DNA of 64,000 bases from Hepsetus odoe (Eukaryota > Chordata > Actinopteri > Characiformes > Hepsetidae): contig CM029367.1 of the NCBI GenBank assembly GCA_017165825.1, forward strand, positions 17,870,281-17,934,280, given 5' to 3'. This document shows positions 1-11,500 of the stretch, one piece after another. The first letter of the stretch is position 1. Every line of letters starts with the position of its first letter. The notes beneath the pieces are model-generated. The model was not told the DNA's origin, ran no database searches, and saw nothing but the letters and a program-made list of their open reading frames with translations. A program made the translations under genes and the position numbers.

Positions 1-1221
1 GCATGCCATTCTCATTGTGTTGAACCTAGATAAACACTGAGTGTTCATGAACTTTGACTAACCATGGAACATCTAAGCCCAAAGGTACAGATTTGTCCAT
101 TTAAAAAAGTTATTAAAATATGCAACTCATGTGACACGTTTGCTACAACTTGCTTCTTATTCCTTTGTTAGGTATTAACAAATGTCCACTGATAAGAACT
201 TATTCTTAAGTTTTTAATTCAGTTTTTTAAAGTTTTCATTTATTAATTAACAACTGAAAACACCAGGAATACTTTGCTATGTGTCTACTTTTCATGATGA
301 AGAAATAGAATATGAGCAAACAGAAATGGTTCGAAATTACTTACAGAAAATGGTGTTAAATAAAAATGCTTTAATGTTAGAAATGTTTTTTCCTTTTCTC
401 CTATTCCAATTCTTTGGTTAAAACCATCTGTGTATTTATCCTTGTTTGTTTTAACACTCTGACCAAACCACTGCTTAGTAATATGAACTTGTATAACAAG
501 CTGTGAGTAAAGCTGTATTTATCATGCGAGGACTGCACATGCAGGCCTTAACAGGAAGATTTAAGACAGATCGTAAGACCTTGACACATTTGCAACAAAG
601 ACTCAAGCTAGATGCTCCATGTTGCTCTTATTTTGATTATAGACGCTGCATAACTAACATTCTGGACAAAGCACAATGGAGTTCCTTGGTTTTTGCAACA
701 AAACTGAGACAAAGCGGTTTCAAATGTCTGTTTCAGAGATCAGAAACATCAAATATTAGATACAAAAAGGGAGTGAAAAACTTCTGTGAATGGCTCTAAA
801 AAGATATTCACAGTTAAATGTTTATCAGAACAGGACACAGCAATTCTGAAATACATAGTAAAGATTTAGAGATTCTTGGCTTGGATTTATGGGTCAAGAA
901 AAAGTTTTTAACCCTGCTCTTTACAGTGAGGAGGTTTGGAAAACTTTTTTCACACTCACACATCTCGTTTATCACTGAAAGACTCTTTAGGGAAAGTACC
1001 TTTTTCATGACATTCTTTGCATATTATGTTTTAAGAGTGTATGTGTTATTAGCCGTGCATTAGAGTGCATGTTCCAGAATGCAAGCAAGGCCAAGAATCA
1101 TGTGCAGAGTGTGGTATCATTCACAATGAAATAACAGACAGAGAGCTGCAATGGAGGAAACGGGTTAACAGGTCATTTCCATATGTTTACATCCAGCCAA
1201 ACCTACTTGATAACCTTCCAG

Positions 1222-1268
<47 letters not shown>

Positions 1269-1598
1269 CCTCACAATATTTCTCATGCAAAGCAAACAAA
1301 TCTTATAACCAACTATAGACATAGAAGAATCATGGGTCACTATTTTGCCTCCAATGCTCCTTCCCCTTCTGTAGTCAGTCCCCCACATCAAACAGTTCTT
1401 ATTAAACAGAAGATCAAAAATGTCATTCTCTGATATAACTGAAAAATACATACACACATCAAAAAATACAAGACAATGTGATCTAAAGCAAGTTTCACGC
1501 TTACGTAAACTCTGGCCAAATTCTTTCTCAAACTGCATAGCTTCTCATTGTTAATTCCTCATGCCTCAAGCTAATGGCTGTTGTTACCCCATTTTTAG
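1..1598. other. Non-coding stretch, probably intron of the gene ending at 1712
   Basis: AT-rich sequence with no exon I can support. Short open frames here lack splice context or recognisable protein. It holds an AC dinucleotide repeat at 1225-1262 and ends in a good acceptor at 1597-1598. It is most simply the last intron, or introns, of the gene whose terminal exon follows. Confidence 0.5.
1225..1262. repeat. (AC)n microsatellite
   Basis: About 19 uninterrupted AC units, read directly from the sequence. Confidence 0.95.
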
Positions 1599-1712
1599 GC
1601 TGACAAAAGAATTAGACTAGCTGAAAAGAAACGTGACACAGCTCACACACTTGCCCAGGCAGTAGATAAGACTGCTCCAGGCACTGAGCGAGAGGCTGTC
1701 CGGTCTCTTTGA
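1599..1712 (+). CDS. Terminal coding exon of an unidentified gene
   Basis: A polypyrimidine-AG acceptor (ATTTTTAG) is followed by 37 sense codons and a TGA. Only phase 0 stays open: the other two phases hit stops at once or within a few codons, which argues for a real exon. The encoded C-terminus starts ADKRIRLAEKKRDTA and ends EREAVRSL. It is basic and then helical-looking, with no membrane segment. An AATAAA follows 128 bases downstream, fitting a 3' UTR. The rest of the gene lies upstream of the window. I do not recognise the protein and assign no function. HELLS starts about 5 kb downstream on the same strand. Confidence 0.6.
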   Translation, partial: ADKRIRLAEKKRDTAHTLAQAVDKTAPGTEREAVRSL

Positions 1713-1839
1713 CAAAAAAGCTGTTTTGTAAATTGATCTGTCTTATCAAGCATGAAGAATTTTGGAAGTATCTTTGTTACTATTACTTCTGGCCTCTCGT
1801 CAGAATCAGCTATGCCAGTGTCGGTGTATTCTTAAGTCT

Positions 1840-1845
1840 AATAAA
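1840..1845 (+). terminator. Poly(A) signal AATAAA of the upstream gene
   Basis: Canonical AATAAA 128 bases after the TGA of the terminal exon, followed by an A-rich run. Likely marks the 3' end of that gene. Confidence 0.55.
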
Positions 1846-3029
1846 AAAAAGCTGAATTTGTCCAAAAAATGACTTTGCCAACTAGAAGTTAGTGAATGAA
1901 ATAGGAAATTAAAGATAAAAGCAGACTGGGGCATTGCATTGTCTACTGACCTCTTGTGGCTGAATATGACATCAAGGAAATCATCTGCATAAAGCCAGTC
2001 TTAAATCAACCAGATCTTTCTTTTCTCCACTCACCACACTCAGTTATTGGCATAATGTATCTAGGAGCTCAACCACACTTGTTGGCTAACTTTGTCACTG
2101 ACTTCCTTGGATTTGCTCTCTCTCTTCTTTTTTTAAAACAGTTGTTCAATGAGAATGACATAAAAAGGCGAGGTCACGATGTTTGGCAGCTTATAAGCTC
2201 CTTTCTGCCTTGCTGTTTGCAGTCAATGAAGGGAGACATGTCTGTTTTCATACACACAGCAACCACTTTCCCACACTTTCACACTGGTTTATTTGAGTAG
2301 AAAAAAAAAAAAAATGAAAGCCATGTTTTATCTGCTTCTTCAATGAAAGAGCTAAGAAAGCCCTAAGGTCATAAAAATGAAACAATTAACCAAGAATTCG
2401 AGTTATTGTTGCAAAGACTTACCAGAAACTGAAAATTGAAAACAATGTGTTAACTAATTTTTAAGTGTTAATTAACAAGCTCTACACTATTAGAATGTTT
2501 TTTGCAGTTTTCAGTAAACTAACACACATTGGCAGCAGAGATAAAAGCACCCCACTTTTTTCTAAAATGCCAAAATAAAATGATAAAAAACACAGTAGAG
2601 GATTAGCTAAGATTAGTATTATCAGTGCAGGTGACTAAATAACATTAGAAGTAAACTGATGTAAAAGGAAATTGCCAAAAATTTAATAGCCACTTTACAG
2701 ATGATTATTTGAAAGATGTGTGCTAATATTTCACACCTTCAGACATACCTGGGGCCTTCCTGACTGAGAATATTGTTTTAATAGACAGCATTTGTTATGT
2801 TTCAGACAGTCCACCTACAGTAAAGCTGCCAGCCAGTGAAACTGAATTAGCATCAACAGGCTTTTGCTCTGCATATAAAGTAATCTGATAAAAAACTTAA
2901 CATTTTGCTCATGATACTTCCTTCTCCTACTCCTACTTGCTCATGATACTTCCTACTTGCCTTCTCAGTTTCTGCCATTGAAATAAACAAAAATGTATTA
3001 TTTTTACTCTAAATTCTTAAAAGTTTGCT
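1846..3029. other. Gene-free AT-rich intergenic sequence
   Basis: No open frame with splice context and no recognised repeat, apart from short poly(A)/poly(T) runs and a short direct repeat at about 2910-2955 (a TGCTCATGATACTTCC motif occurring twice). Confidence 0.5.
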
Positions 3030-3293
3030 CAGTGGTGGCCTAGTGGTTAGGGGAGTTGGCCACAGGATCGGAAGCTTGTGGGATCAATCCCCTTACCAGT
3101 CGGTTGCCCTGAGGTACCCTTGAGCAAGATACTGTCCCCCTCACTGCTCCCTGGGTGCTTTCATAGCTGCTCACTGCTGCACAGTGTTTGTGTGCATGGG
3201 TTAAATGCAGAGGTCCAATTCTGTTGTGGTTCACTGTGTGCTGTCCTGTGACCTTGCAATGACAAGAATAATCACTTTCACTTTTTTCACTTT
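3030..3293 (+). mobile_element. tRNA-derived SINE (family A), full-length-looking
   Basis: Begins with a tRNA-like head (GTGGCCTAGTGGTTAGGG, A-box-like; GGGATCAATCC, B-box-like). A central block follows with CCTGAGGTACCCTTGAGCAAG and CACTGCTCCCTGGGTGCTTT. The tail reads GGTTCACTGTGTGCTGTCCTGTGACC...ATCACTTTCACTT. The same family recurs at least nine more times in this window. The layout matches fish V-SINE-like elements; the exact family name is not assigned. Confidence 0.85.
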
Positions 3294-4495
3294 CGATTCT
3301 GGTTTTTATTATTGAGTTTACAGCTTTGGTTCACCAGTTGGCTGGCGCTGACGTAGTTGTCCATGAAAACACTCAGTGACAATGATTCATTTCATTGTGT
3401 TAAAAATCATGAAACAGACAGTCAGTTTGTATTTGTTTGGCAGGATGGGTGGCACTAATAAGTTCTCAGTGGGAGTTTAAGGTTAACTTGGGGCACAGCT
3501 TCACAGTGTTCACCCAAAATCACTTCCAATACAAAACTTTATCAAACGTGTCACAGCACTTCTAGTTTAGCTGGAAGTAAATGACTCCTGCATGGGAAAA
3601 CGTGAACTCTCCAGTGACAAAAAGTGAAAGCAAGACGCAAGTACAGGCTAGTCAAAGCACAAATATAAATAACCAGAAAATGCTGCATGTCCGATTTCAA
3701 GTCAACTAGATTTTGTCATTTAAGCCATATACACAGTGTTCAGTGAAATGATCACGTTTCTCCTGGACCTCATGGGTGCTACACAGAAGACAACATGAAA
3801 CATGACATACAACTAAACAAGTAGAGACAGAACAACATCTAGTGAAAAAAACACAATGCAACACAAGAGTAGTCCTGCATATGAACATGGTTTAGTAATT
3901 ACCAAGTGAAAACTATGATGAATACAGCTCTAGGTGCAGTGATAAATCGTGTGTAATAATTACAGTATTTTATCAAACATTGGAGAAGGACAGCTGTCAC
4001 AAAGCAGCTCACCTTCACTTCTTACTATATTTACAGCATTTAGCAGATACTCTTAACTGTGTGACTTCAGATTCCGAATTACAGGGACAGCCCCCCTGGA
4101 GCAGCTTAGGAACCCAATGGTGGTGGTGCTGGAGGTGGGATCTGATACTGCAAACTCTTGGTCCTTTCTTTCAGAAAGTTCTACTACTGTAGAATTTACG
4201 GGTATAGGTTTATCTTTACATTCACACTTCTTTACTCTTCTGTTCACGTGTGTCTGTAGTTTATTTCTTGCAGTTTACTTTATGTGTGAGTATATATGTG
4301 TGAGTATACAGAACTATGAATTTAGTCATTTTGGAAGTGAAAAAATAACTGTGGTGTTATATTACCGTTACTTCCTAAATCCTCACTTCAGCCTGGATGC
4401 GTGATCAGTGCAACAACAATTCAATCAGCTAAAAACTACATGCTGATTTGTTTAGGACACAGACTGAGGACTCAGAAGACTAAGCTTGAAGCGTC
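3294..4495. other. Intergenic sequence without a supported gene
   Basis: No exon-like frame with conserved protein. Contains a short SINE-like scrap near 4033 (ACAGCATTTAGCAGATACT). Otherwise nothing recognised. Confidence 0.45.
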
Positions 4496-5283
4496 GAGTT
4501 GAGATTCACCAGTACTGACTCGAGCGTTGAGTTGAGATTCACCAGCACTGACTCGAGCGTCGAGTTGAGATTCACCAGCACTGACTCGAGCTTTGAATTG
4601 AGATTCACCAGTACTGACTCGAGCTGTGAGTTGAGATTCGCTAGCACTGACTTGAGCTGTGAGTTGAGATTCGCTAGCACTGACTTGAGCTGTGAGTTGA
4701 GTTTCGCTAGCACTGACTCAAGCTGTGAGTTGAGATTCACCAGCACTGACTCGAGCTGTGAATTGAGATTCGCCAGTACTGACTCGAGCATTGAGTTGAC
4801 ATTCACCAGCACTGACTCGAGCTGTGAATTGAGATTCGCCAGTACTGACTCGAGCATTGAGTTGAGATTCACCAGCACTGACTCGAGCTTTGAATTGAGA
4901 TTCGCCAGTACTGACTCGAGCTGTGAGTTGAGATTCGCTAGCACTGACTCGAGCTGTGAGTTGAGATTCACCAGCACTGACTCGAGCATTGAGTTGAGAT
5001 TCGCTAGCACTGACTAGTGCGTCGAGTTGAGATTCACCAGCACTGACTCAAGCTTTGAATTGAGATTCGCCAGTACTGACTCGAGCATTGAGTTGAGATT
5101 CACCAGCACTGACTCGAGCTTTGAATTGAGATTCACCAGTACTGACTCGAGCTGTGAGTTGAGATTCACCAGCACTGACTCGAGCATTGAGTTGAGATTC
5201 ACCAGCACTGACTCGAGCTTTGAGTTGAGATTCGCCAGTACTGACTCGAGCTGTGAGTTGAGACGTGGCTGTGCTGACTAGGG
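4496..5283. repeat. 33-bp minisatellite, about 24 units
   Basis: Tandem units beginning GAGTTGAGATTC or GAATTGAGATTC, then A/G-C-C/T-AG-C/T-ACTGACTCGAGC plus three variable bases. Twenty-three full units and a degenerate final one run head to tail with no indels. Because 33 is a multiple of 3, frames stay open: + reads an 11-residue repeat (ELRFTSTDSSx) and - reads one close to NLNSxLESVLV. A TAG interrupts + in unit 16 (near 5015) and again in the last unit. There is no promoter, splice site or unique flanking protein, so I annotate it as repeat, not CDS. Confidence 0.95.
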
Positions 5284-6539
5284 ATTCAATTTAACACATA
5301 AGAGTCAGGACCAAAACTGCAACTCAGTGACTCACACCACATCTGACAAAAGCTTAATAAAGTCTGCTAAATTTATTAGACAATTTATAAGGAATACTTA
5401 AACTGAGGAGCATTGTTAATGAAGTTAAAAAGTAGAGTAAAAAGGAGTGCCTTACCTAGGTATTCTAAATATAATCAACACGTGACATACAGCTAACGTA
5501 TCAAAGCACTTTCATGTAGAATGGTTAAAAGTAAAAATGAGAGAAAAGGTGTTTTTTTACCTGCTCTTACAGGTTATCCCTGGTTCCCTGTTAAACATGA
5601 GCAAATATCGCCTCCTAGTGGACAAAAGGAGTATCGTTTCAAAGTAACGTTGCAAGGCGAAGTAACAAACTCCGTACTACCAAACTAAACAGCACGTTTG
5701 AAAGTTTGAACATCCACCAAACATACATGCTGCATCCTGAAAAGTATATAAGCGTGGTGTTTGGGACACAGCTTTAGTTTTGTCAGCCATCTGCAGTCCT
5801 GCTCTGCGATTAAGTGTTTTTTTTCTTGTACAGTGACATGTGGAGATGCAGTGTTGTAGTCTGAAGTCAGTTTGAAAAAATCAGATAATACAGTTAATAA
5901 TCCAAGTAGAGAAAAAAGGGGAGAAATCTTAACTCAGAAGCATAAACACACTTTTTCTTTTATTAAATAGTTTTGGGACTACACACGTTTGGAGACAGTA
6001 TGAATAGTTAAAGATTACCCAAACACGGCCACATGGTCCAAAATAAATCGACGCCCCATAATCCTAAACTTGAACCAAGACTATTAACCGTGTTTACTTT
6101 TTAATCCTTCAATCTGTCCGTAATGAACAAACGCGTGGGCCGTTTGTTCCTTCATGTTCTCATAGTTTTCGACAATAATCTGTGCTTGCAGAAACTTCTC
6201 ATCTGTCTTGGCCGTTTCTGAGAAGCCCGTTCAGTAACACTGCAGTGCAGCAAGCATGAACAGTGCCTTTGTTCTTCGCCGCACGTTGACTGGTCGCCAT
6301 GCTGTCTGCGCCTGTGCCAGATACTTTCGCGGGAAATATCGAGTAAGAAAGTTGAACACTTTTCACAAAGGGGGGAGTTTATAACCCGATCGAAGCAGAT
6401 TGGGTCCAATTAGAGCTTTTATGCACTACGTGTCTCGCTAAAGAAAAGAAATGAAGGCAAGAACTCAAAAAGTATGAATTCGGTCATTCGTTTGAGAAAA
6501 CAACCACGATAATCATGACCCGAACTTTAAATCCACCCT
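5284..6539. other. Intergenic sequence upstream of HELLS
   Basis: No supported exon. Contains an isolated TATA-type motif at 5745-5752. It becomes more GC-rich from about 6200 toward the HELLS promoter. Confidence 0.45.
5745..5752 (+). promoter_or_regulatory. TATA box-like motif (TATATAAG)
   Basis: A strong TATA consensus in otherwise mixed sequence. About 30 bases downstream lies a pyrimidine-flanked CA context suitable for initiation (TTTGTCAGCCATC). No long frame or known gene follows directly; HELLS starts 1.1 kb further on behind its own GC-rich region. Could be a non-coding or TE-derived promoter, or chance. Confidence 0.25.
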
Positions 6540-6845
6540 CCCTTCAGGTGAAGATGGTCGCGTCCAAATTGGCGCGAAACCGCTCCGCAGTGCTTCTCAG
6601 TCGCGCGCCGGAAGAGTGCATGAGGGGAAGAGTGGGGTGCTCAGACCAGCCGCTCAACTTTTCATATTTAGGAGTCGTGTAAGCTACCAGTGACCTGCAG
6701 AAACTTCATTTTGGTTTCCACTGAATTGTTATAGGCTGGGGTATACACACAAACATCCGTTTGTTTTGAGTGCCGAGCCTCGTCTGAAGAGAACTCGTTT
6801 CCTCTCAGCAGTCTGCTGCGGTGCTGAGCTCCATCTCAAGGGAAA
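6540..6845 (+). promoter_or_regulatory. GC-rich HELLS promoter and 5' UTR
   Basis: A local rise in CpG (for example GGCGCGAAACCGC and GTCGCGCGCCGG near 6570-6610) directly precedes the HELLS start codon. TTGGCGCGAAAC resembles an E2F site (TTTSSCGC family), which would fit a proliferation-linked gene. The TSS is not determinable from sequence alone. Confidence 0.5.
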
Positions 6846-8481
6846 ATGAGCGGGTAAGTGAAACAGTGGTCTGAAACAGTACTGCACATTAGTCGTCGTG
6901 CTTCTAGATAGTCAGGTTGTGTAGAAGAGTGGCTTGTTTTTGCACTGAGTCTCTCTGTCCCTAAATGACCAGGACTGTTAAAGAAGAGACTCGCAGCGTT
7001 TCCCCTCAGTGTCCCAAACCCAACGAATCACAGGAGCCAGAAGGAGCTGCGATGGAGGTGCCTGCTTCAGGTATGAGTGCGATCTCCCTTCCCTCACATT
7101 CAGCGATCACTTTTATTTCTTGCCTCGATATGAAACGCGAAGAGTCACTCCTCCAGAGTAAACTGCTGATTGCTTTGCAGTTAAATGTCAAGATGAAGAG
7201 ATGATCATTACTAAAGAAATGGAGGAGGAGGAGAAGAATCTGATGGAAGAAGGGGAGAAAAAGGAAAGGGAGATGATGGAAAAGGTAAGGGAAGGAAGTC
7301 TGATCGTAGGCTTTCCTTGATGAACCACCGGCTCTTTGTTTACAGACTAGCTTTTGAGCACAGATATGTTTAAAAATTCTGTTTTTTGTTTTTTTTTTGA
7401 GCAGGCTAGGGAGTCGTGGGAAAAGGACTCCCAAGATATGCGATTTAAAAGACTTCAGCATCTCTTGGAGAAGAGCAACATATATGCCAAATTTCTGCTT
7501 ACAAAAATGGAACAGCAGCAGCAAGAGGTGTGTTTTTGTGTTGACTGGGGGAAGTGGAATCAGGACTTTAGTGCTTTTTCCCTGGATTCTGTTTCACATT
7601 CCAGTTGCTTCATAAAGAGCTTTTTTACTCGTTTTGAAATATGAGCGTGTGTCCTCCTTGAGTGAAATTGGTGTTGTGGTATTAAAGCACAGTAGAATGT
7701 GTTTAAACAAATTTAATGCTGGTATCACTCTGAAGTGCCCACCTCTGTGAGGGATTAGAGAGAAACACTCAAGCAAACTGAAACAGCTTTTTAATTTGCT
7801 TTTTTTTTTTTTTTTTTTTCTTGAACCCTAACATTACCCACATTGAATGAAATCCCCAATTCTTTGCATGCATGAACATTTTAGAATGTCTGGAAACTTT
7901 ATTTTTCCTTTTTTTTTTAAACACAGGAAAAACGCAAGAAAGAAAGACGTGAAAAGAAAGGAACAGCTGTGAAACAGAAGGCAAGTGTCAGCCGTTTTCT
8001 GAATGGAATATTTCTTACAGTTCACATGTTTTTATGTTTTATACATGTGGTGTTTGGTAAACATATCTAAACAATATCTTGCATGTTAATATTTCATCAA
8101 CCTCAGTTTTTTCTTTTGCCTTTTTAATGTTTAAAAATGAGTCGTGTGTGAGAGTGAGTGACTAGTAATCAGAATAAATCATTTATACTTTTCCTGTACT
8201 TTTATTTTTTTCAGGACAGTGGCAAAAAGATGGAAAAAGGTAATTGTTTTAAAGGTTTTTGTGTGTAGATGTGTGGTTTGCTAATTTAGTGTGTGTATAA
8301 AATATTTCTGTCTCTTATGTTTGTCTAAAGTTGAGAGAAGAAAGAGAGAAAGGGAGGAAGATTACAAAATTGCTGATGTAATGTCCAAAGAGGTAAGCAC
8401 CCTCTTATGGCGGATATTTTTCAAGAAGTTGTGTTCTTTATTTTGAACTGGTTGACAATTCTCCAAGTGCTGGGAATGTGA

Positions 8482-8514
<33 letters not shown>

Positions 8515-11500
8515 GTAAAGATAAGTTTTTTTCAAATGTCCAAAGTGACATGAAATTTATCTTTTTACTTTAGGAAATTTTGTCCAAAGCCAAGAAACCG
8601 AAGCTTGATGAGGTAATTTTGAAATGGTTACTGCATCTTTAGTTTCATAAAATTGTTGCCTCCAGACTTCGGTAAAGAACTGAATAATGAAAATTGTTCT
8701 TACTTTCTTAACTGAAGGAGGCTTCCAGCCAGAAGAAACTTGAGGCAGAAGACATTGAGAAAATAAGCGACTCTAATTCTGATATAAAAGGGCGACTCTC
8801 TGAAGCTGTGCGGGACAATGCCAAGCACATGTTTGACCCCGAAAGAAAAGTGAATGGACAGCCTGTGCCTTCACAGCAACCCAAACTTTTTACTGGAGGT
8901 GTGATGAGGTGGTACCAGGTGGAGGGAATAGAATGGCTCAGGGTAAGTAAACCGCAGGGGACTGAAGAATACATCAGTAAAGGACTAATGTGATCAAAGG
9001 CAAAGAGACTGTAATAATTAGACTGTGTTTCTTGTTACACATTTCTGTCTGACATCTTTGTTCTGTAGATGCTGTGGGAGAATGGCATTAATGGTATTCT
9101 GGCTGATGAGATGGGTCTAGGAAAAACCATACAGTGTATTGCTCACATTGCAATGATGGTTGAGAAGAAGGTCATTGGACCATTTTTGGTTGTCGCTCCT
9201 CTGTCCACTCTGCCCAACTGGATTAATGAATTTAAGAGGTTTACTCCAGAGGTGAGCTTACAGGAATAATTGGAATTGTTCAGTGTAGTATTGTGCTAAA
9301 TGTCCAGTAACACTTGAGTTGTGTTAACGTTTCTATTTTTTATAATAAAACAACTGCAGTTTATTTTTGGCCAACTTTTAATATTAACTTTCTAGAAATA
9401 TATTTTTGTGTTCTTTAGGTATCTATAATGCTGTACCATGGCTCGCAGAAAGAGAGAGTTGACCTCGTGAAGAAGATTCGTAAGCCTCAGGGATCTTTGA
9501 ATATGTGCCCTGTTGTTATCACATCATTTGAAATAGCCATGATTGATAGGAAGTTCCTTCAGGTAAGAGTTTACCCTTATATGTTCATTCTTGAATACAC
9601 TTTATTTAATCTTTACAGTTTATAAAATTATTAAGTACATTTATTTGATAAAGGTTTTTACTCTTCTGTGCAGCGATACCATTGGAAATACTTAATCGTG
9701 GATGAGGGCCACCGGATAAAGAACCTGAACTGTCGTTTGGTGCGAGAGCTTAAAACTCTTCCAACTGATAATAAGCTGCTGCTGACTGGGACTCCACTGC
9801 AAAATAACCTTGCAGAGCTTTGGTCTCTGCTCAACTTCCTTCTCCCAGACGTCTTTGATGACTTGAAAAGGTAACCATTCACGTGTATGAATCGCGATAC
9901 AAGTTTGACTCCATTTTTGATGTATTTTGCACGATTAAACACACTTCAAATCTTAATGTCTTTCAGTTTTGAGTCCTGGTTTGACATCAGCACCATCACC
10001 TCAGATGGGGAAAGTATTATGGTCAATGAACGAGAACAAAGCATCCTGAATATGCTTCACCAGGTGGGAACAAACAGTGAACATACTGAATACTCCAGCT
10101 GAAAATATTACATCTGGTAGCTTGAATTACATTAGTTATATGACTCAGTTGCAGTAGAACCCATGGATATTGTTTACTTATGTTGGGCTTTTGTTTGCTG
10201 ATTAAACAGATTCTCACACCCTTTCTGCTGAGACGACTGAAGTCTGATGTGACTTTGGAGGTTCCACCAAAGAAAGAGATTGTGGTGTATGCCCCTCTCA
10301 CTGCCAAACAGGAGTATTTCTATCGAGCTATTGTTGACAAAAGCATTGGAAAGTTGCTAGGCAAGGAAATGGTAAGATTGTAATTCATTGTTTAATTACA
10401 ATTGCATGCAAAGGCTTGGATGCAGTAATTTAAGATTTATACTGGTTTAAAAGGCTGTCATTTATTTATTTATATATTTATTCCCTCTCTCTCTTTCCTC
10501 CCCCTCCACATTAGGAAACTGCTCCTGTGGAGCTTTCCTCCTCAGGGCGACCAAAACGTAAATCAAGAAAAGTAGTTGACTACTCTGAGAAGACTGGTGA
10601 CTCTCCTCATGATCTGGAGAAATACATTGAGAAAATCCAAAAAGAGATGGAGAGTCAGCAAAAGTGAGTGGTTTTTGAAACTTTTATCTACTCACCTGTA
10701 ATTTTGTTAATATTTTTAAAGTCATTTCTAAAAATGTATTAATTTTTTTTTTTTTTAAGCTTTGTTCCTGTGGTAGATGTTCAGATGCCTTTAGATGCCC
10801 AGGTCAATGTGAAATTACAAAACATACTTATGCTGCTGAAGCGATGCTGCAACCATGCTTATCTTATAGAGTATCCTCTGGTCCCAGGAACTGAAGAGTT
10901 TAAAGTAATTAACACTTTGATCTCAGATCAGAAATAAACCTTACACTATAGAAAGCATGGTGGAACATTTTTTACTTTGATTCATTGGAAGCTGTGTTTC
11001 TTCTCTTTAGATTGATGAGCAGTTGGTGGAAGCATCAGGGAAGTTCTTAATTCTGGATCGAATGCTTCCTGAACTGAAAAAGAGAGGACATAAGGTAAAG
11101 TACAAGCATTTAAGTCTGGATTAGATGGCAATTACAAAAGATGTGCAATCACACATCTATATATATATATATATATATATTATATTATATTTTATTAATT
11201 TTTGTCTGACCCTGTTTAGGCAAACATTTGGTTAATTCCAGCGGTAGATACAATAACTTTTTTTTTTAGTTTTGGTTCATGACCATTCTTGCATCTTGTT
11301 TTCACAGGTTCTGATTTTCAGCCAGATGACCTCAATCTTGGACATTCTGATGGACTACTGCTATCTCCGGGGTTATCAATATAGTCGATTGGATGGGAGC
11401 ATGAAATACTCAGACAGAGAGGAGAATGTATGTAGCATGCATTTTATTTTGGTGTTTTTCATGTAATGAATCTAAAGGCAATTTATTCACGTGTAGGATG

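Noticed and set aside
503..799. 98-codon frame near the window start
   Set aside because: Begins at GTG, has no splice-site or family support, and lies in AT-rich sequence. Treated as chance.
4480..5281. Long + and - open frames in the minisatellite (up to 176 codons) as repeat-protein genes
   Set aside because: Frames exist on both strands simply because the 33-bp unit has no stop. There is no unique flanking coding sequence, splice sites or promoter, and TAGs interrupt one strand.
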